Shown here piece after piece: positions 19,148 to 28,875 of a stretch of 64,000 bases of DNA (its first letter is position 1; every line of letters begins with the position of its first letter). The position numbers and the translations under genes are program-made. This DNA comes from Aquicoccus sp. G2-2 (GTDB taxonomy: Bacteria > Pseudomonadota > Alphaproteobacteria > Rhodobacterales > Rhodobacteraceae), in NCBI RefSeq assembly GCF_034555965.1, contig NZ_JAYDCK010000003.1:992001-1056000 (forward strand), given 5' to 3'. The notes under the pieces are model-generated. The model did no database searches and had not been told where the DNA came from. It saw nothing but the letters and a program-made list of their open reading frames with translations.

Positions 19148-21568
19148 ATGCGCACCCATGCTCAGGCCGTTGTAATCGGCGGCGGATTGATCGGTTGTTC
19201 GATCCTTTATCACTTGGCCAAGCTGGGCTGGCGCGATGTCGTCCTGCTTGAGCGGGATGAGCTGACATCCGGCTCCACATGGCACGCGGCGGCAAATATT
19301 CACGGGTTGCATGACAGCGCCAATATCTCGCGGCTTCAGCATTATACCATGACGCTCTACAAAGAGCTTGAGGCCGAAACCGGCCAAAGCTGCGGCGTGT
19401 TTCAACCCGGCTCGCTTTATCTTGCTCAGACTGAAGACCGCGAACACCAATTGCGCCTGCAAGCGGCCAAGGCGCGGCTTTATGGGATGAATTTCGCCGA
19501 AGTTTCCCGCGAAGAGGCCGAAACCCTGCACCCGCTGGTGAATTTCGACGGTATCCGCTGCATCATGTATGAACCCGATGGCGGCAATGTCGATCCCTCC
19601 GGCGTGACGCAGGCCTATGCCACTGGCGCGCGCCAGCGCGGGGCGGAAATTCACCGCTTCACCCCGGTCACAGGCACCGAGGCGCAGCCGGACGGCAGTT
19701 GGATCGTGCGCACCCCGAAGGGCGATATTGCAACCCCGTGGGTCATCAACGCCGCCGGGCTTTGGGGGCGCGAGGTGGCGGCGCTGGCCGGGGTCGATTT
19801 GCCGTTGATGCCAACCGAACACCAGTATTTCGTCACCGAAACCATCCCCGAGATTGCCGGGCTTGAGCGCCGCCTGCCATCGGTGGCCGACCGCGATGGC
19901 GAATATTACATGCGTCAGGAGGGCAAAGGCCTGCTGATCGGCGCGTATGAGCGGGCGATGAGATTCTGGGCCGAGACCGGCACGCCGCTCGACTTCGCGC
20001 ATGATCTTTTCCCCGATGATCTTGAGCGGATCGAAGAAAACGTGATGCGCGCGATGACTAGGGTTCCGGTTGCCGCCACCGCCGGGATCAAGCGGGTGAT
20101 CAACGGGCCGATGATCTGGTCGCCGGATTCCAATGTGCTGCTTGGCCCGGTGCCGGAACTGCGCGGTTATTTCTGCTGCAACGGCATCATTCCGGGCTTC
20201 TCGCAATCGGCGGGAATGGGGCTGATGGTGGCGCAGTGGCTGGTCGAGGGGGAAATGCAATACGACATGTTCGCATGGGACATGGCGCGTTTTGGGGCAT
20301 GGGCCGACAAGGCTTTCACCAAGGCGCGGGTCGAGAATCAGTATGCGCACCGTTTCTCGATTCATTTCCCGAATGAAGAGCGCGCCGCGGGCCGCCCGGT
20401 GCGTACCCGCCCGGCGTATGAGACGCAAAAGGCCCACGGCGCAGTTTTCGGCCTTAATTATGGCTGGGAGCACCCGCTGTGGTTTTCCGATACGCCGGGC
20501 ACGCGCGAAAGCAACGGCTTTACCCGGCAAAATTGGTGGGCGCCGGTCGGGGCAGAATGCCGGATGCTGCGCGACCATGCGGGCATCATCGACATCTCGA
20601 ACTTTGCCAAATACCGCGTTACCGGGGCAGGGGCGGCTGATTGGCTCAACGCCATCTTCGCCAATAACATGCCCCGCGCCGTGGGCCGGTCCTGTCTCAC
20701 GCCGCTGATTGGCAAACGCGGCGGCATCGCCGGGGATTTCACCGTGACGCGGCTGGCCGAGGATGAATTCTGGATCATCGGGTCGGGCATGGCGGAGCGT
20801 TATCACCGGCGCTTTTTCAATGCCGTGCCACGCCCCGAGACTGTGCGTTTCGAGAGCCTGACAGAAGCGATTTGCGGCTTCAACGTCGCCGGGCCTAAAT
20901 CACGCGAGATGTTGCAACGGTTAACCAACGTATCCTTGGCGACCAAGGATTTCCCGTTCATGCGCTCACAACGGATTGACCTTGGTGGGGTGGCATGCGT
21001 GGCGCTCAGGGTTTCGTTCACCGGAGATCTTGGCTGGGAGCTGCACTGTGCAGAGGCCGATCAGCTGCGGCTCTACGAAGTGTTGCTTGAGGCCGGCAAA
21101 GATTATGGCGTCGGACCGGTTGGATCACGTGCGCTGATGTCACTCAGGATCGAGAAGGGCTACGGCTCATGGGGGCGGGAATATTCACCGGAATACTGGC
21201 CGCAGGAGGTTGGGCTTGATCGGTTGGTGAAGCTGGAAAAAGATTTCCTCAACAAAGCCGCCGTGGCAGAGGTTCTGAAAAACCCGCCACGCGAACACTT
21301 GGTCTTGCTGGCGCTTGACGAAGCGGATGTCACCGCTTCCAACGCCGATGCGACCGGCGGCGAGCCGATCTTCAAGGATGGTATCGGTATCGGGCGTATT
21401 ACCTCCGGTGCCTACGGCTATTGCGTGGGGCAAAGCCTTGCTCTTGGCTATGTGACAGGGGCCGGACCCGGTGATCAGGTCGATGTCATGGTTTTGGGGC
21501 GCCCGCACAAGGCGCGTATTCTAAGTGAGCCGCCATTTGATCCAAGCGGTGCGCGTCTGCGGGCGTAG
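19148..21568 (+). CDS. GcvT-family FAD-dependent oxidoreductase (dimethylglycine dehydrogenase-like), second copy
   Basis: An 806-aa paralogue of the gene at 15190, with the same length and architecture. The FAD domain starts AVVIGGGLIGCSILYHLAKLG and has LLERDELTSGSTWHAAAN; the GcvT-like folate domain covers roughly residues 430-806 (IIDISNFAKYRVTG, VSFTGDLGWELHC, GSRALMSLRIEKGYG). It is expected to demethylate an N-methylated amine and feed one-carbon units to folate. The GGGAGACCCAG ribosome binding site supports the ATG. Clear divergence from the first copy suggests a different substrate rather than a recent duplication. Hairpins follow the stop codon. Confidence 0.92.
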   Translation: MRTHAQAVVIGGGLIGCSILYHLAKLGWRDVVLLERDELTSGSTWHAAANIHGLHDSANISRLQHYTMTLYKELEAETGQSCGVFQPGSLYLAQTEDREHQLRLQAAKARLYGMNFAEVSREEAETLHPLVNFDGIRCIMYEPDGGNVDPSGVTQAYATGARQRGAEIHRFTPVTGTEAQPDGSWIVRTPKGDIATPWVINAAGLWGREVAALAGVDLPLMPTEHQYFVTETIPEIAGLERRLPSVADRDGEYYMRQEGKGLLIGAYERAMRFWAETGTPLDFAHDLFPDDLERIEENVMRAMTRVPVAATAGIKRVINGPMIWSPDSNVLLGPVPELRGYFCCNGIIPGFSQSAGMGLMVAQWLVEGEMQYDMFAWDMARFGAWADKAFTKARVENQYAHRFSIHFPNEERAAGRPVRTRPAYETQKAHGAVFGLNYGWEHPLWFSDTPGTRESNGFTRQNWWAPVGAECRMLRDHAGIIDISNFAKYRVTGAGAADWLNAIFANNMPRAVGRSCLTPLIGKRGGIAGDFTVTRLAEDEFWIIGSGMAERYHRRFFNAVPRPETVRFESLTEAICGFNVAGPKSREMLQRLTNVSLATKDFPFMRSQRIDLGGVACVALRVSFTGDLGWELHCAEADQLRLYEVLLEAGKDYGVGPVGSRALMSLRIEKGYGSWGREYSPEYWPQEVGLDRLVKLEKDFLNKAAVAEVLKNPPREHLVLLALDEADVTASNADATGGEPIFKDGIGIGRITSGAYGYCVGQSLALGYVTGAGPGDQVDVMVLGRPHKARILSEPPFDPSGARLRA

Positions 21569-21570
21569 CT

Positions 21571-21615
21571 GGGGCTCTGCCCCCAAGGTGCAAAATGCGT
21601 TGGCATTTTGTCACC
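21571..21615 (+). terminator. Two successive hairpins after the second GcvT-family gene
   Basis: GGGGC-TCT-GCCCC (21571-21583) is followed by GGTGCAAAATGC paired with GCATTTTGTCACC with one bulged base (21587-21615). The downstream CCCCGGGATATTTTTGGC supplies a short T tract. Together they resemble a terminator. Confidence 0.6.
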
Positions 21616-21765
21616 TCTCCCCGGGATATTTTTGGCAAAATGAAGCGGGAGCGGGCGGTGCGTTAACCTTAACGCGCGTTAACCGGCCCCGTTTCAGGCG
21701 CCATACCGGGTGCAGCCGGGGTGCCAGCCGGGGTGCAGACAGACGTTTTTGAGCGTGCGGTGGCG

Positions 21766-22881
21766 TTAACCTTTGGCTTTCAGCGCGTCATCGAGAACAG
21801 ATCGAACCACGCTCAGGTCAACATCCGGGGTCACGAATGCCTCGCCGATCCCGCGCGCCATGACGAAATTGATCCGCCCGTCGCGCACTTTCTTGTCCTG
21901 CATCATCAATTCTATCAAGGCATCTGAGTTTGGTAAAATACCTTCAATATCAGCCAGATCGCACTTCATCTTCATGTGTTTCAGATGGGCACGCACTCGG
22001 CTTGGGCTTTCTTGAGAGCAAAGCCCCAACCGCGCCGATGTCTCAAACGCGAGCGCGCATCCGATCGCCACACCCTCACCATGCAAGAGCCGTTGCGAAT
22101 AGCCGGTTGCGGCCTCAAGTGCGTGGCAAAATGTATGTCCGAGATTAAGCAACGCCCGCTCCCCCCGCTCGGTCTCGTCCCGCGCCACAATCGCGGCTTT
22201 CATCTCGCAACTGCGCTTGACGGCGGTGATCCGCGCCTGCCTGTCACCTGCGGCAAGCGTCGGGCCATGTGCTTCAAGCCATTGGAAAAAATCGGCATCG
22301 CCCAGAAGCCCGTATTTGACCACCTCGCCGTAACCGGCGAGAAAATCGCGCTCTCGCAAAGTGGCGAGAATATCCGTATCCGCCAGCACCAAACTGGGTT
22401 GGTGGAATGCACCGATCAGGTTTTTGCCGTGCTGCGAATTGATGCCGGTCTTACCGCCGACGGAGCTATCGACCTGCGCCAGAAGCGAGGTCGGGACTTG
22501 CACAAAGCGCACACCACGGCGCAAGACGGCTGCGGCAAACCCGGTCAGATCGCCAATTACCCCGCCGCCAAGAGCAATTACCACATCATCCCGCTCGATT
22601 TTTTCGGAGAGTAGCCATTCCACCGTCCGGGTGAACTGTGGCCAGGATTTTGTTGCTTCCCCGGCTGGAAGGATAAGTGAAGCCGCTGAAATACCTTCGT
22701 TTTCTAGCCCGGCGCAAAAGGTTTCGAGGTGGCGGGCCGCCACGTTTTCATCCGTGACAATCGCCACATGAGCACGCTCTAGCAACGGGCGAATACGCTG
22801 CCCGGCTTGAGCCAACAGCCCCGGCCCGATCTCTATTTCGTAACTTCGCGCGCCCAGCGCCACATGCACCGTTTCGTTCAA
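21766..22881 (-). CDS. aroB: 3-dehydroquinate synthase
   Basis: A 371-aa cytosolic enzyme of the shikimate pathway that converts DAHP to 3-dehydroquinate with NAD and a divalent metal. The NAD-binding GGGVIGDLTGFAAAVLRRG and the substrate loop PTSLLAQVDSSVGGKTGIN are present, as are the metal ligands in LNLGHTFCHALE and LHGEGVAIG. Length is normal for the family. The ATG overlaps the aroK stop by 4 bp (ATGA), giving an aroK-aroB operon read leftward. Nothing is odd in the sequence. Confidence 0.96.
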   Translation of the reverse strand: MNETVHVALGARSYEIEIGPGLLAQAGQRIRPLLERAHVAIVTDENVAARHLETFCAGLENEGISAASLILPAGEATKSWPQFTRTVEWLLSEKIERDDVVIALGGGVIGDLTGFAAAVLRRGVRFVQVPTSLLAQVDSSVGGKTGINSQHGKNLIGAFHQPSLVLADTDILATLRERDFLAGYGEVVKYGLLGDADFFQWLEAHGPTLAAGDRQARITAVKRSCEMKAAIVARDETERGERALLNLGHTFCHALEAATGYSQRLLHGEGVAIGCALAFETSARLGLCSQESPSRVRAHLKHMKMKCDLADIEGILPNSDALIELMMQDKKVRDGRINFVMARGIGEAFVTPDVDLSVVRSVLDDALKAKG

Positions 22882-23429
22882 GAGCTTTCCTCCAGCACAC
22901 CCGACCGCGTTCTTAATGCGTCGATAACTCTTTCTGCCATATCTTCGATTGTATATTCCGAACGCGCCTCTACCGAAATGTCGGCCAAGGCATAGACCGG
23001 CGCGCGTGTTTCATAAAGTGCGGCCAGCGTTGCGCGCGGATTATCGGTCCGCAACAGCGGTCGCGTGGTTTTATGCTTCACCCGGTTCCACAACAGATTG
23101 AGATCGGCTTGCAAGCAGACTGAAACGCCCTTGGCCGAAATAACCTTGCGGTTGGCCGGGGCCAAAAATGCACCACCGCCGGTCGAAAGGATCGCCTTGT
23201 CGCTGGCTTCAAGCAGGCGTTTGATAACCTGTGTCTCTTTGCGGCGAAAAAATGCTTCGTCGTATCGCTCGAAGATCTCGGCGATGGTCAGGTTGGCAGC
23301 GGTCTCTAACTCGCTGTCGGAATCGAGGAACGGCACGCCGAGTTTTGCCGCAAGAGCTTTGCCCACCGCGGTTTTTCCGGCTCCCATCATGCCCACGAGG
23401 ACAACGGTTTTCTTCAGTTGTAACGCCAT
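22878..23429 (-). CDS. aroK: Shikimate kinase
   Basis: Phosphorylates shikimate with ATP in aromatic amino acid synthesis. The product of about 183 aa has the P-loop GMMGAGKTAVG, the shikimate-binding aspartate in FLDSDSELE, the GGGAFL segment and the lid R-residues in TTRPLL. I chose MALQLKKTVVLVGMM; an ATG 36 bp upstream (MPKLIRPNQHRG) is also possible and has a similar ribosome binding site. It heads the aroK-aroB pair and is divergent from the tiny membrane-protein gene at 23567. Confidence 0.93.
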   Translation of the reverse strand: MALQLKKTVVLVGMMGAGKTAVGKALAAKLGVPFLDSDSELETAANLTIAEIFERYDEAFFRRKETQVIKRLLEASDKAILSTGGGAFLAPANRKVISAKGVSVCLQADLNLLWNRVKHKTTRPLLRTDNPRATLAALYETRAPVYALADISVEARSEYTIEDMAERVIDALRTRSGVLEESS

Positions 23430-23566
23430 GCCTCTGTGTTGGTTTGGCCGAATGAGTTTCGGCATTCCCCTGCCTGTTTTGATAATCTTGGTCTGAATGG
23501 CGTGATCTTGCCCAAAAGGCCAGTTATAAGTTGCCATAATGACAACGCGAACGCGGCGGGGCAGAC

Positions 23567-23716
23567 ATGGGGCGTATCTTCAAGTGGCTGTTAATACTGG
23601 TATTTCTTGCAGTATTGGCACTGGTAGGCTATGCTTACCTAGGTCCATTTTTCGGCGCGGATTTTTCCCCGCCCACACAGGAGATTCGGCAAACCATTGA
23701 GCTGGACGCGAATTAA
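23567..23716 (+). CDS. Tiny single-pass membrane protein
   Basis: A 49-aa reading frame with codon use like its neighbours. The N-terminus MGRIFKWLLILVFLAVLALVGYAYLGPFFG is one transmembrane helix with basic residues on its cytoplasmic side. A short acidic tail follows (FSPPTQEIRQTIELDAN). Its 3' end overlaps the TTG start of the next gene by 20 bp, which argues that both are real and translationally coupled. The motif EIRQTIELDAN looks like a conserved tail, but I cannot check this. No known function. Confidence 0.65.
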   Translation: MGRIFKWLLILVFLAVLALVGYAYLGPFFGADFSPPTQEIRQTIELDAN

Positions 23717-25237
23717 GCCACTGGTTGTCGCGCTGATTTTGCCCGGCGCTGCGTTTGCGCAGCAATCACCGCTATCGGCGATCGACTGGCTGAATAATCC
23801 TGTTCCCGTGACCAGCCGTGTGCCAAGCGTCGCGCCGGGCAGGGAGCCGTCTGTCACCAAAAGTGCCATGTCCCCGGAGGTGACCGTAACACCGCTGGCC
23901 GAGGCCGGGCGCGATGCTGTCGGGTTATTGCCTAGCTCTGTTACCGGGCTACCGGCGTCGTTCTGGCAGGCCAGCCGCAGTGCAGATTTGGTGCAGGCGA
24001 TGAATCGCCAGGATCCGCTTGGTCTGCCGGCGATGCAATCGCTGCTATACACGCTCATTCTAGCAGAGGCCGATCCCCCGGGGATGCTGGGCCCGGCTAC
24101 AAGATGTTGAAGGCGCGGGTGAATAAGTTGATGGCGCTTGGGGCGGTGGAACCTGCGCAGGCGTTGATGCAGCGGGCCGGGCCAGATAAGCCGGGCCTCT
24201 TTGCTCTTTGGTTTGATCTGTCTTTGTTAAGTGGGACGGAACAAGATGCCTGCAACCTGCTGACCCAAAAGCCATTTCTGTCCGATGATACGGCAACGCG
24301 GATTTTCTGCCTTGCGCGCACCGGCGATTGGAGCGCGGCTGCGCTCACGCTCGATACCGCGCGCGCTCTGAAACTGATGAACCCGACCGAGGAACATCTG
24401 GTGAGCTTGTTTATCGACCCGGAGTTGATAGAAAGCGATGTTGAACTCGCCCCACCAGCCAACATCACGCCGCTCGTGTTTCGCTTGTTCGAGGCCGCAG
24501 GCACACCTTTGCCGACGGCCAATCTACCGCGGGCCTTTGCCATGGCAGATTTGCGCGACACCGTGGGTTGGAAAGCCGAACTGGAGGCCGCCGAACGGCT
24601 GAGCCGCACGGGGGCGTTGTCGGAAAACCGTTTGGTCAAACTCTATACCGCCCGCCAACCGGCGGCATCGGGCGGTATCTGGGACCGGGTGGAGGCGATC
24701 CAGCGGTTTGATACCGCCATGCAATCGGGCGATCCGGGCGCCGTTGCGGCGGCCCTTCCACGCGCATGGGACGCCATGCAATCGGTGCATCTGGAGGTGC
24801 CTTTTGCGCGCTTTTATGCCAAGGGGCTGACGCGTTTGCCGCTCACCGGGGAAGCGCACCGTTTGGCCTTTGCAGTTGGTTTATTGTCACCGGATTACGA
24901 GGCCGTCGCCACGAAGCTGACACCAGAAGATGATGAAGAACGCTTCCTTGCCGCGCTGGCGCGTGGTGCCCCGCAAGAGGCCGTTACACGCGATCCGCTG
25001 GCCCGTGCCATTGCCAAAGCGTTTGAAACGCCGAGTGTGCCTGATGAGGTCCAGCGATTGATAGAGTCTGGAAAACTCGGAGAGGCCATTCTTGCCACGA
25101 TGACGTTGTTTTCCAGTGGGGTGGAAGGCAATTTCAATGATTTGACCGATGCATTGCGCGGGTTTCGTGCCATTGGGCTTGAGGACACTGCAAGGCGGGC
25201 GAGCCTGCAACTCATGCTGCTCAATCAGGGCACTTGA
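23697..25237 (+). CDS. Exported protein of unknown function (frameshifted here)
   Basis: About 513 aa after frame repair. The TTG start gives MSWTRIKPLVVALILPGAAFA, a signal peptide with cleavage near AFA-QQ, so the protein is probably periplasmic. The remainder is rich in alanine and leucine helices (AVEPAQALMQRAG, LARTGDWSAAALTLDTARAL) reminiscent of helical repeats. It lies between aroK and xerD and abuts xerD by one base. The frame breaks at 24075-24083: adding one C or G restores EADPPGDAGPGYKMLKARV and joins the halves. I do not recognise a named family. Confidence 0.7.
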
Positions 25238-25238
25238 G

Positions 25239-26174
25239 ATGACAACCCATTGGATTGAACCCTTTCTTGAAGCTCACGCTGCCGAATTAGGGGCGGCGGA
25301 AAATACGTTAGTCGCTTACCGCCGGGATTTGGCCGACTTTGCCAACTGGTTGGCGCGGCGAAAGCGGCAGGTTGAGACGGCGATGCGCGACGATATTGAA
25401 AGCTATCTGGTGCATTGTGATGCGCAAGGATTGGCAAAAAGCACCCGTGCGCGGCGGCTCTCGGCCATCAAGCAACTTTATCGTTTTGCATTTGAAGAAG
25501 GATTTCGAGGCGACAATCCAGCGATTGAAATCAGGGGGCCGGGGCGGCCAAAACGGCTGCCCAAGACGCTCACCCACGATGAGGTTGATGCGCTTCTGGC
25601 GGCCGCACGGGCTATTGGTCGCTCGCCCGAAGAGAGACTGCGCAATACCTGCCTGATGGAGTTGCTTTATGCCACCGGCATGCGGGTGACGGAATTGGTT
25701 TCATTGCCTGATGCGGCGGCCCGCGGCGATCCTCGTATGCTGCTGGTGATGGGCAAAGGGGGCAAAGAGCGCATGGTGCCGCTTTCACCACCCGCGCGGG
25801 TGGCACTGGCCACCTGGTTGGCGGAGCGCGATCAGACACAGGAGGAGTTGCGCAAAAATGGCAAGCCGCTATCGCGTTTCCTTTTCCCTTCGCATGGCAA
25901 GACAGGGCATCTGACACGGGCAAGCTTTCACAACCTGATCAAGCAGTTGGCCGGGGCTGCGGGTATCAATCCGGCAAAAGTCTCCCCGCATACATTGCGC
26001 CATGCCTTTGCCACGCATTTGCTGGCCGGTGGTGCCGATCTGCGCTCGATTCAGATGATGTTGGGCCATGCTGATGTTGCAACGACGGAAATATATACCC
26101 ATGTGCTTGATGAACGCCTGCAGGAGCTTGTGTTTGAGCATCACCCAATGGCCCGAAAACCCAAGCGCCCTTGA
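25239..26174 (+). CDS. xerD: Site-specific tyrosine recombinase XerD
   Basis: A 311-aa recombinase that, with XerC at dif, resolves chromosome dimers under FtsK control. The N-terminal SAM-like core-binding domain covers about residues 5-90. The catalytic domain shows Arg in TGMRVTEL, Lys in MGKGGKERMVPL, HTLRH, the second His in MLGHADVATTEIYTH and the tyrosine nucleophile in that last motif. The ATG lies one base after the preceding stop codon; the longer frame upstream overlaps a real gene and is rejected. The HxxR pattern and length favour XerD over phage integrases. Confidence 0.93.
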   Translation: MTTHWIEPFLEAHAAELGAAENTLVAYRRDLADFANWLARRKRQVETAMRDDIESYLVHCDAQGLAKSTRARRLSAIKQLYRFAFEEGFRGDNPAIEIRGPGRPKRLPKTLTHDEVDALLAAARAIGRSPEERLRNTCLMELLYATGMRVTELVSLPDAAARGDPRMLLVMGKGGKERMVPLSPPARVALATWLAERDQTQEELRKNGKPLSRFLFPSHGKTGHLTRASFHNLIKQLAGAAGINPAKVSPHTLRHAFATHLLAGGADLRSIQMMLGHADVATTEIYTHVLDERLQELVFEHHPMARKPKRP

Positions 26175-26232
26175 TTGGCGCCTTGCAGATGGCCATAACA
26201 GACAATGATCTTTCACCAGTCAGAAATGAGCA

Positions 26233-27540
26233 ATGGAACCGAATGAAACGCTGCTCGACAGCGCCTTTTGGATAACGAGCGTCGCAATATTGCTTCTGCT
26301 GGTGTTGTCGGGGTTTTTCTCCGGCAGTGAAACGGCATTGACCGCGGCTTCGCGCGGCAAGTTGCGCAGTCAGGCTGACAAAGGCTCAACCGGGGCGCGC
26401 CGGGCGCTTGACATTACCGAAGACAATGAACGCCTGATTGGTGCCGTTCTTCTTGGGAATAATCTTGTCAATATCCTTGCGGCGTCGCTTGCCACTGCAC
26501 TGTTTTCGCGGCTTTTCGGGCAAGGCGGGGTGGCGATGGCCACGTTAGTGATGACCTTCCTCGTGCTGATTTTCGCCGAAGTTCTGCCGAAGACATACGC
26601 GATTACAAATGCGGAGGCGGCAGCCAGCCATGTTTCCCGTCCGATCCAGTTTGTGATCGTGTTGTTTTCGCCCATCGTTGCGGCCGTGCGTTGGCTCGTC
26701 CGTCTTTTGCTGCGCCTTTTTGGTGTCCGGGCGGATCCCGACAGCCGTATCCTTGCCGTGCGCGAGGAAATCGCGGGGGCATTGCAGCTGGGGCATTCCG
26801 AAGGTGTGGTGGAAAAGGAAGACCGCGACCGCATTCTTGGCGCGCTTGATCTGGGTGAGCGCGTGGTAGAAGAAATCATGTTGCATCGCTCGGGGATCGA
26901 GATGATTGACGCGGCGCAAGACCCTGAAGCGATCCTTGCGCAATGCCTTGAAAGCAATCATACGCGCCTGCCTGTTTACAGGGATAATCCCGACAACATT
27001 ATCGGCGTGGTTCACGCCAAGGATTTGCTGCGCGGGATGCACAAGCTGATGTTTGGCACGACACCTTCACGCAAACGTCTCACTGAATTCAATATCTCAG
27101 ACGTGGCGATGAAGCCTTATTTCATACCGGAAACGACAACCCTTGATGATCAGATGCGTCAATTTCTGCATCGTCGAACGCATTTTGCGCTTGTGGTGGA
27201 TGAGTATGGTTCTCTGCAAGGGCTGATCACCTTGGAAGATATTCTTGAAGAAATCGTTGGTGAGATCACCGATGAATTCGATGAAGATGCAGAATTCCCG
27301 GTGAGCAAGGCCGAAGACGGGCAGTTTATCGTCGAAGGGGCGATGACGATCCGCGACCTCAACCGTGCGCTTGATTGGTCATTGCCGGATGAGGACGCCA
27401 ATACCGTAGCAGGATTGGTGATCCACGAAGCGCAGCTGATTCCCACGATGGGGCAGGTTTTTTCATTCCATGGCTACCGGTTCGAAGTGCTGGTGCGAAA
27501 TGATAACCGCATTGTCCGCTTGAAAATCCGCCCCCTCTGA
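26233..27540 (+). CDS. HlyC/CorC-family transporter (CNNM/DUF21, CBS pair, CorC_HlyC)
   Basis: A 435-aa inner-membrane protein. An N-terminal CNNM/DUF21 region of three to four helices starts ILLLLVLSGFFSGSETALTAASRGKL and includes GNNLVNILAASLAT. Two CBS domains cover about residues 215-340 (HTRLPVYRDNPDNIIGVVH and FALVVDEYGSLQGLITLEDILEEIVGEI). A CorC_HlyC domain ends the protein. Relatives are linked to magnesium or cobalt efflux. It follows xerD in the same direction. A hairpin overlaps the stop codon, and tyrS converges from the other side. Confidence 0.9.
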   Translation: MEPNETLLDSAFWITSVAILLLLVLSGFFSGSETALTAASRGKLRSQADKGSTGARRALDITEDNERLIGAVLLGNNLVNILAASLATALFSRLFGQGGVAMATLVMTFLVLIFAEVLPKTYAITNAEAAASHVSRPIQFVIVLFSPIVAAVRWLVRLLLRLFGVRADPDSRILAVREEIAGALQLGHSEGVVEKEDRDRILGALDLGERVVEEIMLHRSGIEMIDAAQDPEAILAQCLESNHTRLPVYRDNPDNIIGVVHAKDLLRGMHKLMFGTTPSRKRLTEFNISDVAMKPYFIPETTTLDDQMRQFLHRRTHFALVVDEYGSLQGLITLEDILEEIVGEITDEFDEDAEFPVSKAEDGQFIVEGAMTIRDLNRALDWSLPDEDANTVAGLVIHEAQLIPTMGQVFSFHGYRFEVLVRNDNRIVRLKIRPL

Positions 27541-27550
27541 TCGGGGGCGG
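27528..27550. terminator. Hairpin at the convergent CorC-type/tyrS boundary
   Basis: CCGCCCCC and GGGGGCGG form a perfect 8-bp stem with a 7-nt loop that spans the stop codon of the CorC-type gene. There is no clear T tract, so termination is possible but not certain. Confidence 0.5.
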
Positions 27551-27560
27551 AGGCTGCTCG

Positions 27561-28814
27561 TCAATCCGCGAGCTTCACCAGTGCGTGCCGTTTCTTGCCT
27601 GCCGAGAGCTTGATTGGCGTGGCAAGAGCGGTGGCATCGAACATCATTCCCGGATCGGTCAGCGGGGCGTCATCGACGCGCGCGCCGCTTTCTGCGATCA
27701 GCCGTTTGGCTTCCTTGCCGGATTTCACCAAACCTGAGCGCACGATAAGCTGCACGGCCGATATGCCTTCGCCGATTTCCTCTGCCGTGAGTTCAAGCGT
27801 TGGCAGGTCATCGCCAACACCGCCCTTTTCGAACACTTCTCGCGCTGTTGCTTCGGCAGCTTTTGCCGCGGCCGGGCCATGCAACAGGGTTGTCACCTCA
27901 TTGGCGAGGGTGATCTTGGCTTGGTTGATTTCCGAGCCGCCAAGCGCACCGAGCCGTTCACAGTCGGCAATCGGCATTTCGGTGTAGAGCTTCAGAAAAC
28001 GCCCGACATCGGCATCGGTGGTGTTGCGCCAGAACTGCCAGAATTCATACGGGCTCAGCATTTCCGCGTTGAGCCATACCGCGCCATTCAGGCTTTTGCC
28101 CATCTTCTTGCCGTCCGAAGTGGTCAGAAGCGGAGAGGTAAGCCCATAAATCTCTTGCTCCAGCACCCGGCGGGTCAGGTCAATCCCGTTGACGATATTG
28201 CCCCACTGATCACTGCCGCCGATCTGCAAGAGGCAACCGTAGCGACGGTTCAATTCAAGAAAATCATAGGCTTGCAGGATCATGTAATTGAATTCGAGGA
28301 ACGAAAGCGATTGTTCGCGGTCGAGCCGGGATTTGACGCTTTCAAACGACAGCATTCGATTCACGCTGAAATGCCGCCCGATATCGCGCAGAAAATCGAG
28401 GTAATTCAGACTGTCCAGCCATTCGGCATTATTGACCATCAGCGCCCCGGTTGGGCTGTCATCATAAGTCACATATGCGGCGAAGACCTTTCTGATTCCG
28501 GCGATATTGGCGTCAATCTGAGCGGGTGTCAGCAACGGGCGCTCATCTGAGCGGAAGCTTGGATCGCCCACCTTGGTGGTGCCACCGCCCATCAGGGTAA
28601 TCGGCTTGTGGCCTGTCTTTTGCAGCCAGCGCAGCATCATGATTTGAATGAGCGAACCAACATGCAGGCTTTTTGCCGTCGCGTCGAAGCCTATATATGC
28701 GGGCACAACTCCATTTGTCAGAGCCTCGTCGAGACCTTGATAATCGGTGCAATCGGCCAGAAAGCCGCGCTCGATCATGACACCCATGAAATCAGATTTG
28801 GGGTGGTAGGTCAT
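27561..28814 (-). CDS. tyrS: Tyrosyl-tRNA synthetase
   Basis: Charges tRNA-Tyr with tyrosine. A 417-aa class I synthetase: the HIGH-type motif is HVGS (near residue 51), followed by [11 protein letters not shown]. The KMSKS-type motif is KKMGKS, and an S4-like RNA-binding domain closes the protein ([18 protein letters not shown]). The tyrosine site is visible around [30 protein letters not shown]. Length is normal. It is divergent from anmK, whose start lies about 60 bp away. Confidence 0.96.
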   Translation of the reverse strand: MTYHPKSDFMGVMIERGFLADCTDYQGLDEALTNGVVPAYIGFDATAKSLHVGSLIQIMMLRWLQKTGHKPITLMGGGTTKVGDPSFRSDERPLLTPAQIDANIAGIRKVFAAYVTYDDSPTGALMVNNAEWLDSLNYLDFLRDIGRHFSVNRMLSFESVKSRLDREQSLSFLEFNYMILQAYDFLELNRRYGCLLQIGGSDQWGNIVNGIDLTRRVLEQEIYGLTSPLLTTSDGKKMGKSLNGAVWLNAEMLSPYEFWQFWRNTTDADVGRFLKLYTEMPIADCERLGALGGSEINQAKITLANEVTTLLHGPAAAKAAEATAREVFEKGGVGDDLPTLELTAEEIGEGISAVQLIVRSGLVKSGKEAKRLIAESGARVDDAPLTDPGMMFDATALATPIKLSAGKKRHALVKLAD

Positions 28815-28875
28815 GCGTCTTGTCCCTTATGGTTTGCGGGTCTGTATAAGGCGGGCTGAGCGCAAGGAAAAGACC

